64,000 nt of DNA from Pelargonium x hortorum. Lineage: Eukaryota; Streptophyta; Magnoliopsida; Geraniales; Geraniaceae. Positions within the stretch are counted from its first letter, which is position 1; the number at the start of each line of letters is the position of its first letter. Positions 1 to 12,429 of this stretch are shown here, piece after piece. The DNA lies in assembly GCA_036897525.1 (NCBI GenBank), contig JAYMTJ010000019.1, forward strand, positions 62,001 through 126,000, given 5' to 3'. Both the position numbers and the translations under genes were made by a program. Below the pieces are notes generated by a model that worked only from the letters and a program-made list of their open reading frames with translations, searched no databases and was not told the DNA's origin.

Positions 1-3000
1 TCTTCATAAAGTTGAAAGTTATTCCTTAGCCCCATTAGGCAAAGAAGGTGCCTTAATTAATAAGAAAGCATACCTATTCGAAGATTAGGATTAGAGGAAT
101 ATACTAGAAGTGAACTCTTAAGAAAATGAAGACTTACACTGGAGGGAACTCCTTGCGACTGTAGAATATAAGGGACATTGTACCGGTATAGTATCTTGCT
201 CGGTTTTACAAGACTATTTAGGTTTAGTTAGATATAACTCGGAGTACGGTATAAGGTTATATATACCTAAAAAGACTGAATTTATCTAGTTTTCCATATA
301 CAGGATATAAATCCCGAACTAAAACCATTCTAATTTAGGGATTCTAGCTGGAACACCAACTCACAACAACAAGAGTCAAGTCAAGTGCAAGCTTGGATCT
401 GATCCTCCATAGAAAGAAGTCAAGAACACATATAAAGACTAATTCTTGGGAGAAAGATTGTAAGTCACGGATTCTTTCCTTCAAGTCTTCCTCTTTCTCT
501 GGTATCAATATGACTTGAACCTTGTACGTGCTGTTCGTTTTCGCGGTGCTCTACCGAGTGAAATACTTGTTGTCCAAGCTTACACTTTCCTTACTTGTTC
601 TGGTAGGTAGTCTAAGAAGGAAGGTATAGGTAGGCATATAGTAATTGTCCCAAGGATTTCCTTAATTGCTAGGGAGTTTAAGGCTACAATATTACCTATC
701 TTTTTAAAGCTCTTATTGAAAACACCACCTGTTGGAAGCTAGGTGCTCTACGATGGACGTTAAGGATTACTCTCGGTATTTAGAGAGTCTTAGTTTAGCT
801 CTTATCCAGGTATAAGATTATGTAACCTGCTTCCTAACACGTATCGTTTGTTATCAAGTTTCGCTCATATAATGTATACTTTAACAAACAAGTGAAAGCC
901 CTGTCGGCTCAGCTAGGACACAGTTAAGTAGGCTCGCTTTGACCTGCTAGTGAGTCTCCAAGTGAGTGGATTGATAGTTGGCCTTATAATTGGTACAGCA
1001 AGCAAAAGTACCTAAGAACAAATAGCTAGAATTCCGAGAGTAATTGACAAGTTAGGTTTAGAATAATGAGAGCTTTGTTTCCTCTTAGAGTGATTTAAAA
1101 CCTCCAATTAGTGTAGTGGGTTGTGGGTTAGCTCGTGTAAATGCGAATTCTTTTCCGCTTTTAAAAGGGGTTTACAAGTTTATTTTATGTCTATAGAATC
1201 TTATTTAGGTAAGCGTTTAGTCTTTATACTTAACTCTATAATAAGTATAAATTATAGAGTTCTGAGTTCCTTCTTTATCCTTGTATCACGGGAACTTTAA
1301 GGGTAGGAAAAAGTCTAAAAATTGAACTTCGATTGAGAAGAAGCCCCCCTAAAGACCCATTTCATTTTACGGGTCCCTCTCTCTCTATTTAAAGGAATAC
1401 CTTTCATTTCTAAACAACTTTGAAGGCTTACTCAGCTTCTTTTAGTTTAGGGTTGGACTTTAGCCATTATAATTAAGGTGTCGTATTAAAGTTTTTTTCT
1501 TTTATCTTTAATAAAGCTGTATTAAAAAAAAACGCACTAAAAGGGCCTACAACGAGTTTTTTCCCTTACAGGGTATGGCTACTTCTCCTGTGGGAAATTC
1601 TTTTTAGGATACAAGAGTCGCTAAAATATATTCCTATACCAAGGAAAATATCTAATAGGGTCTTGAAATTTTAGAGTAACAAGAAAAAAAGTAAGAAGTG
1701 TACTTACTTGGCTTGGACCCGACCAGAAAAAGAAATGCAATATAGCCTAGCCCATAAAAGAGTCTCCTCGGATTTACCTTAGAAGTTCCACATATTAGAC
1801 AGAACTCAAAAACTTCTCCAAGGCAAGCAAGGGCGGATAAACCTAGCTGTAATTATCTAAGAGTTCGATCTTGATAAATAAGGAATAACCAGACTGCGAA
1901 GTAACTTTGAAGAATCTTTAAATAAAGGGTTTAAGAAATTCTGAGTTACAGGGAATTTTTTTAAGGAAAGATATCTTTCTCAGTCTTAGAAGTGGGATTA
2001 GAACCTATGTCTTATTGCATTCTTTAATCAATCTTTAAGATACTTTAATAAATAAGGCAAGCTTGCTCGTATTTTTATTGGTCTTATTACCCAACAAGTC
2101 TAAGCTAATCCTGAGTAAAGAAAGAGTTTTCAGTTCACAATATTCGATAAGGTGCTAGCTATTTAGCCCTGTACTGCAAGTGGTTGCACTAAATTTCATA
2201 TCAGGAGAATTTTAACGCTGTTGTAATACCTTAAAAGCCTGCACTATAAACTTAGTTTAGTAAGGTTGTACCACGTAAGCAAGGTATTTCTAAAGTGGGA
2301 AATCCCGTGTCTCTATAAAATTGATTAAAGATTTTGTCCCAGAGATTTACTAGTAAGAGCAGCCCTTCGTAAAGGGGGTCCTAAATTCTCCTAAGCTAAG
2401 GAGAGAGCTTGTAGCCTTATACGCTTTGTCTATTAAACTATTCAAAAGCCCTTTATTTATAACGGGACTGTTACAACATTTTATCAATTAATGAGAAGGA
2501 AACTACAATCCTGGTTATTTCAGTACATGTTAATCTACTTAGAGTCCTTGCTTAATTTAATATAGAACGCTTTGTTACTAGTTCACGAAAAAAAAGAGTA
2601 TTAACTTAAAGGTATTTGAAATGAATTCTTGACTTATAGTTCCGGTACTCTTTGCAGGCTGGATAGTTAGTGACTCCCTCTGTGTTTTTTTACAAAAATT
2701 CCTTTTGAGCTGTGGGCTCGCTCTTCTTTTATTTTAGCTACTGGAAACCTTAGAAACTGCTATAAATTCGATTAATAGTTAATAGATCGAAATATTTACG
2801 TAAATTCCTTGGTCTTATAAAGATTAAGCGTTTTTTATGGGAGACTTTTGGAATACCAGTTCTTTTAACGTTTAGGAGTATTCATTGCTTACTTCTCTGA
2901 GAGACTCTAAACTGTCAAAGGTTTTTTTACCACTACCAATGACAATACAAAACCAACTTTCCTTTAATCGAGGACAAGGTCTAGCTTGGATTCCCGTAGT

Positions 3001-3841
3001 TATAAAGGGGGCTTTATATATAAAGTCAATTCCTTTGCAAGTGACCATACCAATTGCAAGATTACGAAAGAAATTTGACAAGGATAAGGCTACCAATCAT
3101 AAACTAATAGAATCCCACTTTTCCAGATTAAATGGATTGAGCTCCCCAGCTTGTTTTACCTAAAATAGAAAGAAATATATGTTGTTAAATATTATAGAAT
3201 TTCTTGAGAATATTAAATTAAAGCTTACTTTTCTTAGTTTTCCGTTTCTATCTATAGAGTACTGTACTATACCAGAGTTAAGTATTAAATCAGGAAAAGG
3301 GGGTCTAGTATAGCCTAATAATAGGGATATAGGAAGTATATACAATTTTGATGTCTAAATCAAACAACTAGTAATCCCACAAAACAAGAATCTTTTTAAG
3401 GTGATATCCCTTTATATATGTATGGGACCTCTGTAGTATAGAGTTTCAATACCAATGCAATTTCCCGAAATTCAAGTACTTTACTAAAAATTAGAAATGA
3501 AAAATACCTAACAAACTAATCCAGTCTTAGGATAAAAGTAGAATCTGAGAACTTAAATAGACTCTATATAATATAAGCTTTCTGACCTTTCTATTTACTA
3601 AATTATCCCAGTGTTTTAAATTTCATTTAAGTTGACTCAGTAATAAGAAGGAAACCTTCCCTTTATTTTCTAAATTAGAATGCCTTCTCAAAGGAGTATA
3701 GAAAACTTTCACTTTTTCCTTGTTTTTACGGCCAAAAACAAAAACAGGCCCCTAGTCGGACCCGTCCTTTCTTTATGGTAATAGGACTCGAGTTATAAGA
3801 ATTGTTCATAATAAAAAAAAATCTAATGATAAGTGTGATAA

Positions 3842-4102
3842 GTGGGAGCCCCGGATAGAAAAAAAGCCATTAACAGTAACTCTTTTAGGGGTTCAAGTCG
3901 TGTCAAATCATCCTATAAAAAAGTACTCATTCACTCATTCCTTGTACCCCATTTTAGATATCTGATGTTAAAATACACAAATAAAGATGCAAAAGAAGTT
4001 GAGGAGATCAGAACCTATTTAGAGCTTTATATAAAGACAATATTTGTCTTTGATTTTCAGGGAAAAAGGATAGACTTGAAAATTGATATGACAATCGGGT
4101 AA
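3842..4102 (+). other. Open frame of 86 codons, unrecognised
   Basis: It starts at GTG, with an internal ATG at 3965 giving MLKYTNKDAKEVEEIRTYLE, then LYIKTIFVFDFQGKRIDLK and a short tail. The C-terminal half is balanced and protein-like, but I recognise no family and see no second copy. Chance is likely. Confidence 0.13.
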
Positions 4103-5557
4103 GCTGATTGGTGGTTCCTTTTATTAGATTAGGGAGTCTTGGGTTACAACTAGGAACTTCTGGGTGTAGGGTTGTTTTATTAATAGGATACAGCTTTCTT
4201 AGCAGTCAAAAGCGCAGATTAAGGATTATCAAGTCTCTTTCTGAGGAAAGGTTACACTTAACTTAATTAGTAATTAGGTAAGGTTTATTTCAAAAGGGTT
4301 TTCTATCTCTAAATACTGAGTTTACGAGATAAAGAATTCAAAGGTTATAGCTAGTCTAATAAATAGTATAATAGGCTGCAAGAAGATTGATACAATAAGT
4401 GTCTTGGAAATTCCTAGGTTTTTCCAATCTTAGTGGATATTCGTAAGTGAAAGCTAAGCCCTTTGCAGATTTGTTTACCGAGACCGGGTTATAGTAAATG
4501 CCTAATCTATACTTTATTTAAAGGAAGACTCTCGAAGAACTTTGGCATTGTTTACTTTAATCCAAAAGGGTCCCTTTGCTGGACTTTCGCAGGTGTGTTT
4601 CATTTAAGGTGTTTAAAAGAGAGGATTTTAGTAACGTTCAATAGAGAGAGACTCTTGATAATAGAGCTTTGTTAGTCTTCATAATTCTTATACTTTGTCT
4701 TATTGAAGCCCTCTGTTATTGCAGCTATTATACTATAGGAGTATAGATAGTTAAGAAAATATATACTAGTAAAAAAATCTGATATTGAGTCTCTGTCTCT
4801 GCCTTTAAGAATACCCTACATTAGTTATTTAGAAAGCCCTTATATCCCAAAAACGAGTACTACTTATACCCGACTTCATTCTTCTTGTATCATACCCTTC
4901 TTAGGGACGGAGATAGACTACTCTATATAGAATATATATTGTCATTGTACCTAAACCTTAAGGGAAATACTACCTGTCTTCTTTGTTATAAGTGTTTTAC
5001 CTGTAGTGTATTATACATAGAGGAGTTTAGGAATTAGTATAATTCAATTATTACTCTACTATTAGATAGATCTCTTTATTAGCTAGTTATGTATATGAGT
5101 ATATAAGAGAGCTGCTAGACAGGAACTAGACTTCTCTCTTATGGGATAGACTTAGTAGTATTAGAGTATACCACCTTACCTTACATTAGGACCAACAAAA
5201 CGCCTTATTAAATCCCGAAAACCCAGAACTTTCTTTAGCTTCAGCTCTTTTATTCCCAATTTCGTAATCGTAACCATCTAAAAAAAGGTAAGCTAAAGGC
5301 CTTATTCCGCGCACCTTCCATTTGAGAGAAAGAGTACAAACACGTATGGCATAAGTATAACCGTTATATTATACACTGGAAAAGTAAAGGAAAGGAGCTG
5401 GACCCTCTTAAACGAAAGGGCTTTTTTTTTTCACTCTTAATTGGAACAAAACGGACTCCCTTTGCTTTGTTTCATTTTATAAAGTGCACCCTTTCGTTTT
5501 GTGTTTGTGGCAGAAATTGACCCTACTTCTACAAATACCTCAAAGGTACTTTTAGCA

Positions 5558-5573
5558 AGCTTGATTCCGATCT
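5558..5573 (-). repeat. AGATCGGAAT repeat, inverted copy
   Basis: Inverse of the 16 bases at 15601-15616. The similarity continues imperfectly for about eight bases (CTAA) beyond the exact match. Confidence 0.5.
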
Positions 5574-5984
5574 AAGCGTATAGAAGGCTAGTGAAGGACT
5601 TATAGAATAGAATCTCTTGAAGGTGTAAAGGAGGATAGTATAGTATCAGATAGCATGTATAATAAGGAAGGGGACTTGAATAAGGGAAGAAGGAATCACT
5701 TAGATAAAGAAACTAATAAATCTGACCCTCAACTTTCTATTTATCTTAGAATTCCTAAGCCATTTAGTCGCTGGGATTAGTTTAGAGAGTAGTGTATTTC
5801 AATTCAATTAGGATATGACAACGAAAGTTAAATCAACACTCGAATTAGGTTTTGTACATGGGTTCTAGTCTGTGTTTTGGTTAAAGGAATTCCATTTTAG
5901 AACTAGGGTAGGGCAAGGTTGGCTAAACCACACTTCAGCTAAAGCAAGCTGTCAACTATAATAGAAATCCCTGTCCAATCTGCA

Positions 5985-5999
5985 CCTGTCAGCTAGCTA
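5985..5999 (-). repeat. 15-base inverted repeat shared with 54866-54880
   Basis: CCTGTCAGCTAGCTA here is the exact inverse of TAGCTAGCTGACAGG at 54866. By itself a 15-base match is near the chance limit for a 64 kb window. Confidence 0.3.
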
Positions 6000-8629
6000 T
6001 GGAACACTCACTAGCCAGCATGGAAGACTAACGCTATACCATCACCAACATGAAAACAAGGCTTTCTTATTTGTCAACAAGAGGGACTCCAGAGTGCTCT
6101 TTAGAGTAACCCACAGCAAGTACTAGGTCAGGATTCTCGGGCAAACACAAAAGAGTGAAGTAAAGTCTATCCAAAATTGTTATAATTATTAAACTTAAAT
6201 AAAGGACGTACTTTTATAAAATAATACGTCCCTTTTTGTCGATTAACAACATAAACACTGGTACATACAAATAAGATCCTTAAGGCATAGAGGTTTACTT
6301 CTTACCTAAACAAGAATACCTCCGAGTACTATAAAATAGAAAAAAGGGGTCCTTGAATGAACGCGACTCTTCCCAAATGGGACTAGTAATCTAGTTTTAA
6401 ACTCTATAGTAATTGGCTAATTTCAATTCTATAAAAGTTTATACATTTCTATTTAAGGGTTTACTTTTTCACAAACTATACAAGGAGGTATACCTTCAGA
6501 GAAGAGTTTTACTGGTTTTATTTGTGCAGTACTCTTTAAATTACTAGCAAAAGGGGCTTCTACTGACAGATTTGAAAAGTATCAAGGTATACCAGGAACT
6601 CGTCTTTTATAAGATAAGTCTTCCGAAGAAAAACGTTTTGGGTAGTACTCTCCAGAAGCAGTGGAAATTTTAGAAGTCTCTTACAACCCAGACGACACGA
6701 TTTGAACTCGTGATTTTAATCTTATTTATATTGAATTACCCGTTTCGTTAGAGGATAGTAAGGCTAGGTTGCTACTGCTACCTGTATTATATCTCTATGT
6801 ATACCTCTATATAAGTGATAAGTCAAAGGCGTAAAATCTTTTGAAATCTCTCTAAGTAATTTAGAATTCTCATTCGGGACCCCAAAAAAACAAATTGAAA
6901 CAGGATATATTGACATAGAAAAGCGAAAGTACGAAACAAATGCACTCATAGTTACGTAATAGCTTACTGTACTGAGTTAGAAAAAATGCACAAAAGTTTA
7001 CTAATTATAAGTTTCTTACACGAAGTATTTAATTAATATACAATATGAATCTACAGTTACGAGTTAACTTTAGAGGGGGCTTCCTAAGGGAAAATCAAAG
7101 AAGAACCTTTAATATACATTACAAAAGCACAAAATAAAGTCTTTGGTTGGAAACGAATATTCCTCAATTAATCCTTAAAAAGGAAAATCCCGACTCAACT
7201 GTAAAGCAGAACTTCTTTCTAATCTTTAGCCCTTCTAGTTAAAAGAAGTTTCCCACTGACTTCTAAATGGCTTGTACAAATTGTAAACTAACAAAAGGAA
7301 ATTTCCTATGTCTATAATTTCTACATGCTCTAGGACTAGAGGGGATCGCAATAGCTTCCAGATCCACCAGGTTGTTTGTTTGTTCCTTTATTAAATGATT
7401 TATTTCCGGTTGATTCCTACTTACAAATAAGAGGCTAGGTTCTTACTTGCGAAAAAAACTAGATAAATAGAGACTGACTTTATCTAAATGAATACGTTCT
7501 CGAACTCGATATTGATATAGAAATCTTTTATTTTACTACTACTATAATAAAAAAAGGATAGCTGTGCTTTTGCGGTCTGTAAATAGGCTTTCTTAAACAG
7601 CTATATCTCCCCTAATCCCCCTTTTTTTTTTAGCTTTGTCTGTCTCAACTCAAGGCTTTAAGAGGAAGTACAATAGATAGAAAGATGATTATGTGCCTTC
7701 ATGTTCCTCTGGCAGTCTTTACAGTATCCAGACCAGAATAGAGAAGCTTAAACCCAGGGAATTGTAAATGCGAATAAATACAGCTACTAAAATCTTAAGA
7801 ATTAAAGTCAAATCTTAGTTGTCTTTTCTGATTATTTCTGATTAAAGGCATTCAAGAGATTAAAGAGCTGAGGGGGGGGGTATCCCGGGACTGCGCACAG
7901 CCTCGTAGGGGAGGATATCCTAATTGCGTAAACTAAGAATAATAACTCCTTTTAATTTTAAAAACACTTCTCAATATATATATAGAGGCCCTATTAAACT
8001 TTGAGAGGTTTTTTTTTTGCCTTAATTTTTTAACTTCCGTGAAATTGGAATAAACTGTTTATGATAGGCGCTTTACCCCCCAGACTCTCCCTAGACGGCT
8101 CTGCCGGTATCCTCTAATTATACGAGCCGCGCATTTCTTTTTATAGTAAGCTAAACAAACGGCTTCTAGCCAAGTCATTACTTATTTGACATACTAGTTT
8201 CCCTTAGGTTTAGTTAATAAATACCACAAAAGCTTTTTTTTGTGTTACCAACCGCGCCTCTCATCAATACAGGATTATCTTTTACGTTTAAGCCCTGGAA
8301 CATTCCAAATATTTGGCACTATCAACAAGCATGCTTAACCTCCTAAATTCTTTAATTTACTTCTTTTGCTTAAGCAGGAATCCGCGAAATCTTAATAGCA
8401 TTAGGCGGAGAAACAAAAAACATCCAACCAAAGACTGGCACTAGACTCTTATTCCTCTTGAAAAAAAAACTTGTAATATCAAGGTAAACTTATCCTTTAC
8501 ATACAGCACAACGCTAAAATACTAGCTTAGTTTGATTCCTCCGATCTAAATCACTAAGACTTTATCCTGTCAAACCTATACTATAAATAGACATTTGGTA
8601 TCCTTATTTGAAACTTTTCTTAATACCTT

Positions 8630-8782
8630 TTAATCAGTCTTAGTAGCTAGACTTAGGAGCTGTAACCCCCGTAGTCTTCTTAGTCTTAATAGATTCTTAT
8701 AAGCTATACTACCGCTTCTCTCGACCCCTTTAACCTTTTCTTTTACAGATACTGCGTAAAACCCTATACTTGCTTCTATATC
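8630..8782 (-). other. Basic coding-like fragment
   Basis: On the minus strand a 50-codon stop-to-stop frame without ATG contains ASIGFYAVSVKEKVKGVERS, then GSIAYKN and SLATKTD. A second frame over the same DNA reads IKTKKTTGVTAPKSSY, and an upstream ATG frame gives MRYRSKYRVLRSICKRKG. Three basic readings side by side, with the recurring S-I-A/G and KTKK words, fit the dispersed Lys-rich family. Frame shifts within it suggest decay. No known protein is recognised. Confidence 0.25.
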
Positions 8783-10312
8783 TCATTTCTATAACTTCCT
8801 AAATACAACTCAAAAACAGGAATAAAGAAATACTACCTCCCTTTATTATATTAGCGGTACTGTTTTAGATTAGATTAAGGAAATTCCTTATACCTTATAC
8901 TTGGCCCTATATTAATAGAAATCCCTTTGCCCTTAAGTTCCTTGCGATTTATTTACTTTAAGCCTGCAGAATGCAAGGGTTCTAAATCCCCAACACTTCT
9001 AAAAAGACTAAGAAATACGGCTGGGAAATCCCTACATCTAAAGTGAAATCTAAGAACTCTATATAAATCCCACTCAAAACGCTGGTAAATTCCATTTAGT
9101 ATGCACCCTGTTTGACCTTTTTATCGACTTTTATATAATTTAGACTAGAACATTAGAGCATAGCAGCAGTAAATAAAACGGAATACTGAATCGCTAACAA
9201 AGCTTGGACTTCCCTAAAAGAAAAATCCTTCTTATATTATAATATTTTTATAATGCCTGCTTTCTTGTGAAACCTACTCTTTACTACCCATTATTACTTA
9301 TTCCCTGTTAAAAAATTGTACAACTAATACTATATATTAGAGACTCCTTTTGTACTTTGTTGCACACTTTATTTTAGAAGCCCTATACTTTTCCTGTCTT
9401 TAAGAATCCCGGACTAAACCCCTTCATAAATGAAAAAAGGAGACCCCAGACACACTTTTCAACCCTTTGTCTTGTATTAAAGTATTAAAACTCCGCTTTA
9501 GTGATATCAATATTTCTTCACAAGAACCTTATTGCGTTATTCCCTTAACAAACGGTGCTTCGAGTTGAACATGTATCAAATAACTGTGTACCTTTTACAT
9601 TCTCCCATTAGCAGGATACTCAGCTCAGGGGCTCTAGTACGTAAGAGGCACTAAAGGTTCAAACCTAAACCTCCTTAATAAAGTGAAAATTCCTGATCTA
9701 ATACATTATTTTAATAAGGAACTCCGCTGGGTATAAGGACCTCAACGACTCAAAGATTTTATTCTATTCAGAAAAGTCCTTTTAGTGAACCCCTAAGCGG
9801 GACTAAACTTAAATAAAGCAATACTTACGGAGATAATTATTGATATATTTTTAGGGAACTCCTTGTAGATAGACTTGTCCACGAATTAGACTACCGGTAA
9901 CACTAGGATAAAAAAAGTGAAATGAAAAGACCAAACCCCTCAGGAGTCACGGTAAAGTACTTGTCAATTCAGGGGGCTCACGTAGGTTCAAACAAATAGG
10001 CTTTAAGGAATTCTCCGAGTAGAAGTTTTTTAGGATAAACTAAACTGGAAGAAAGGCCGGTTCTATGTTGTAGCGTTCTAGAAAATTTTCTAGTATTTTT
10101 TAATCTTTAAACAGGCAGGAGCTGGGGTATCTTAATTTCTTGGATTTCCTTTCAGAGAGTTTTCGGGAAGCGGGTGAGTCATATACCTCCTATGAAAGAG
10201 CGTAACACGTGGAATTTTGTTGACATAATCTAGAACCTTAAATTAAGAAATTAAAAGCTCTGGTACACTAAACGTATGGAGATATAACTAATTAAAAACT
10301 CGGGACGCATGG

Positions 10313-10328
10313 TTTTTTTTTTTTTTTT
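10313..10328. repeat. Poly-T run of 16
   Basis: It appears to be the longest homopolymer in the window, preceded by GG and followed by GATAG. No transcript end can be tied to it. Confidence 0.6.
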
Positions 10329-10669
10329 GATAGAGTCCCTTCCCTATTTACTGATATCATACATAAGAGTCAAGCCTATTTTAGTTTAGAGATGCTAGTT
10401 TTTTTTACTACATACAGGGCGGGCGGCTATAATAAAGCGCTTAATAAAGAAGAGCTCCCGTTTGCTTGGGAAAGCTTAAGGGATCTCCTATATCTGAAAT
10501 TTAGTACTAGAAAAAAAACTTTATGCCCACATGAATGTGTTCCAATCTCAAAGAGCTTCTTTATAAGTAAAGAGGCTCCGGATTGTGCTCTACTTACTAC
10601 ACTGACAATTAATTTCTTCCGAGCAGGCTCTATATAAAATAAATCAATCCTAGGTTTCGATTCCTCTTA

Positions 10670-10820
10670 GAATAGTAGAATAGAACAAGGTTTCCTTTTT
10701 TCTCGTTCGTTAGCGTATAATTTAGTAAGACGGGGAAGGGGGAAGACTAAAGCTAGAGGTATTATCAAGACAGGTACTAAGCACCATAAGATAGGGATAA
10801 GGTATTGTGCACGCGGATAG
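10670..10820 (+). other. Lys/Arg-rich coding-like fragment
   Basis: A stop-bounded open frame of about 50 codons without an ATG ends at TAG 10818-10820. Its C-terminal part reads RRGRGKTKARG then IIKTGTKHHKIG. The DNA for KTGTK lies in a 24-base block (10765-10788) that recurs at 45502-45525 with two mismatches, in the same peptide frame (LKTGTKPH). Frame conservation between the two copies is what suggests coding ancestry. No start signal or known domain is seen, so it is a fragment rather than a gene. Confidence 0.3.
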
Positions 10821-11906
10821 TATGAATATGAAGTAGCAGGATTCCCTTGTCTGTATTAATCTAATGGAGTATCTGCCTTTGTATAACAAATTGGAGTATA
10901 AGACTTCTCATTTTTGTCAAGGGCTCGAATACGGTCATAAAATACTCCACCTATAAATATGAATATCCGAAGTCTAGCTTAGATTATAGAACAAATAAGT
11001 TTCTTAAGGCGCGGTAAGAAAAGCTTAATCCACTCATTTTACTTGACTGTGGCCATACTTTATCTTAAATGTCAGAGCTAGGTGCAATCAGGGTTCCCTT
11101 AGTAAGCGCTTCTGAGATCAGATACGGGTTATCTGTGCAAAGTCCTTTTTTTCTGGATGTTACCGGCTATTTCTCTTTGAAGCTTTAATAACGAGATAGG
11201 ATTTGTAAGGGCCGGTGGCTGTAGAGATACTCTTGAAGTAGTCTTTTAAAGATTGAAGATAGCTTTAGAAATAAGAGAGAGTTGTCGCTTAGACTTTTGG
11301 TTCCTAGAAAGAAATGCCAAGATACTTTCATTTTGTAATAAATAATATAGTAATAAGAGTAGAAAGATTAAAGTTTCTATTTCGGTACACGAGGATCTGT
11401 TAGACAAGAGGAATCCTTAGTATGAGGTATGCGCCCCTCTACTCTAGAGAAGAGATAAAGAGTAAGAGCGCTAGTAGGGAATTTCGGAGTATAAGAAGCT
11501 TGATTATTTCGGGAATTGTTTTTTTATAGCTACCATGCTGTTTCTTAATACTTTCTTGGTAAGAAGTTGGGGGTAATAGGCGTAAGAGCTGAAACAAGGG
11601 ATTTTACTAGTATCCGTAATCTAGTGCTTGTAGTCATTTTTATTGTCTCTTGGTTTGGTAGGAAAGTTACCAGAATTATGCGCATTATTTAGTGATGTCC
11701 TATTTTCAAATTGACTTTTTTCTTTATCTTGCTGAGCTATATTGCGAATAGCGTGCCCTAGCTTTACTAGGCTCCTTTAAAATTCTAAGCTCACTTCCTT
11801 TATCTTGTTTGGGGATTGCCCCTTTTTTATGCTAGTAAAACGGCCACAGTACTGAACTGATATATAAGCAAAACTATATAAAGCAATACTTACTTACTTT
11901 AATTTA

Positions 11907-11918
11907 TCCTGCGCAGGA
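11907..11918. repeat. Perfect 12-bp palindrome TCCTGCGCAGGA
   Basis: Self-complementary over 12 bases in an AT-rich setting. Its 10-bp core recurs at 43784-43793 with unrelated flanks. Confidence 0.6.
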
Positions 11919-12389
11919 AAGTCCAACGATATTGGTGTTTTAAACTCTTTCTGTAACACAAACCCTTTTTTTTATCTTGGGTTGTATTCCATGCATACTC
12001 ATTGTAGACTTGATTTTGTTTATTTTGGATTTACATTCGCACGAGACTTGTTAAGGAAACTCTCCTTCTAAACTAAAAAGATTATAAAGTGTTAACCCTT
12101 TACTTACCTAACGTATTATACGTGTCTTTATATTATACTAGAGACTCCAATGAAATGAAAAGACTAGGATTTCTTTCTTTAGCCTAAGTATTAAGATACA
12201 ATATCAATTGGCTACGCAGAGTCCTACAGTAGTTCTTTCTTGTGCAAAGCAAAACCCTGTCTTCGAAAGTCGAAAGTAAAGTCCTAAGACAAGGCGCCTC
12301 CGATTTGGTCTAATTAAGTATACCAGGATGCCCCTCTACTATAGAATTAATTCCCTCTTTTTTTCTTTTTATTCGGTTTTTTAGTAACT

Positions 12390-12429
12390 GCGATTTGAAC
12401 CTTTGGCACTCGTAACGTAAAAGCATCCC
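12390..12429 (-). repeat. tRNA 3'-half-like repeat, copy 1
   Basis: The 16-base word GCGATTTGAACCTTTG (12390-12405) and, after a 13-base spacer, AAAAGCATCCC recur near-identically at 43160-43197. On the minus strand it contains GGTTCAAATC, the conserved T-loop core of a tRNA, but the bases on either side do not form a T stem and no anticodon stem forms. It is read as a dispersed, decayed tRNA-derived fragment. Confidence 0.4.

Larger units (their letters stand above)
1..8629. other. Intergenic desert, left part
   Basis: AT-rich DNA with runs of A/T and frequent GG-N-CC words. It contains the inverted AGATCGGAAT repeat (5558) and an island at 5920-6170 of more even composition with the 15-base inverted match to 54.9 kb. 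Near 6690-6712, CACGA/TCGTG encloses a T-loop-like word but no tRNA forms. Frames at 2872-3163 overlap on opposite strands and look like chance. No gene is recognised. Confidence 0.6.

Noticed and set aside
2872-3163. Opposed frames of 74 and 92 codons over the same bases
   Set aside because: The 92-codon frame starts only at TTG, both lack a recognised domain, and mutual overlap is typical of chance open stretches.
6690-6712. Possible tRNA around CACGATTTGAACTCGTG
   Set aside because: The 5-bp hairpin is in the wrong register for a T arm and no anticodon or acceptor stem forms.
10743-10800. Similarity of the basic peptides to histone H3 or H1 tails (KTGTK-PH, ATK, APK words)
   Set aside because: Low-complexity Lys/Thr/Gly-rich sequence matches such tails by composition; no ordered alignment of useful length was seen.
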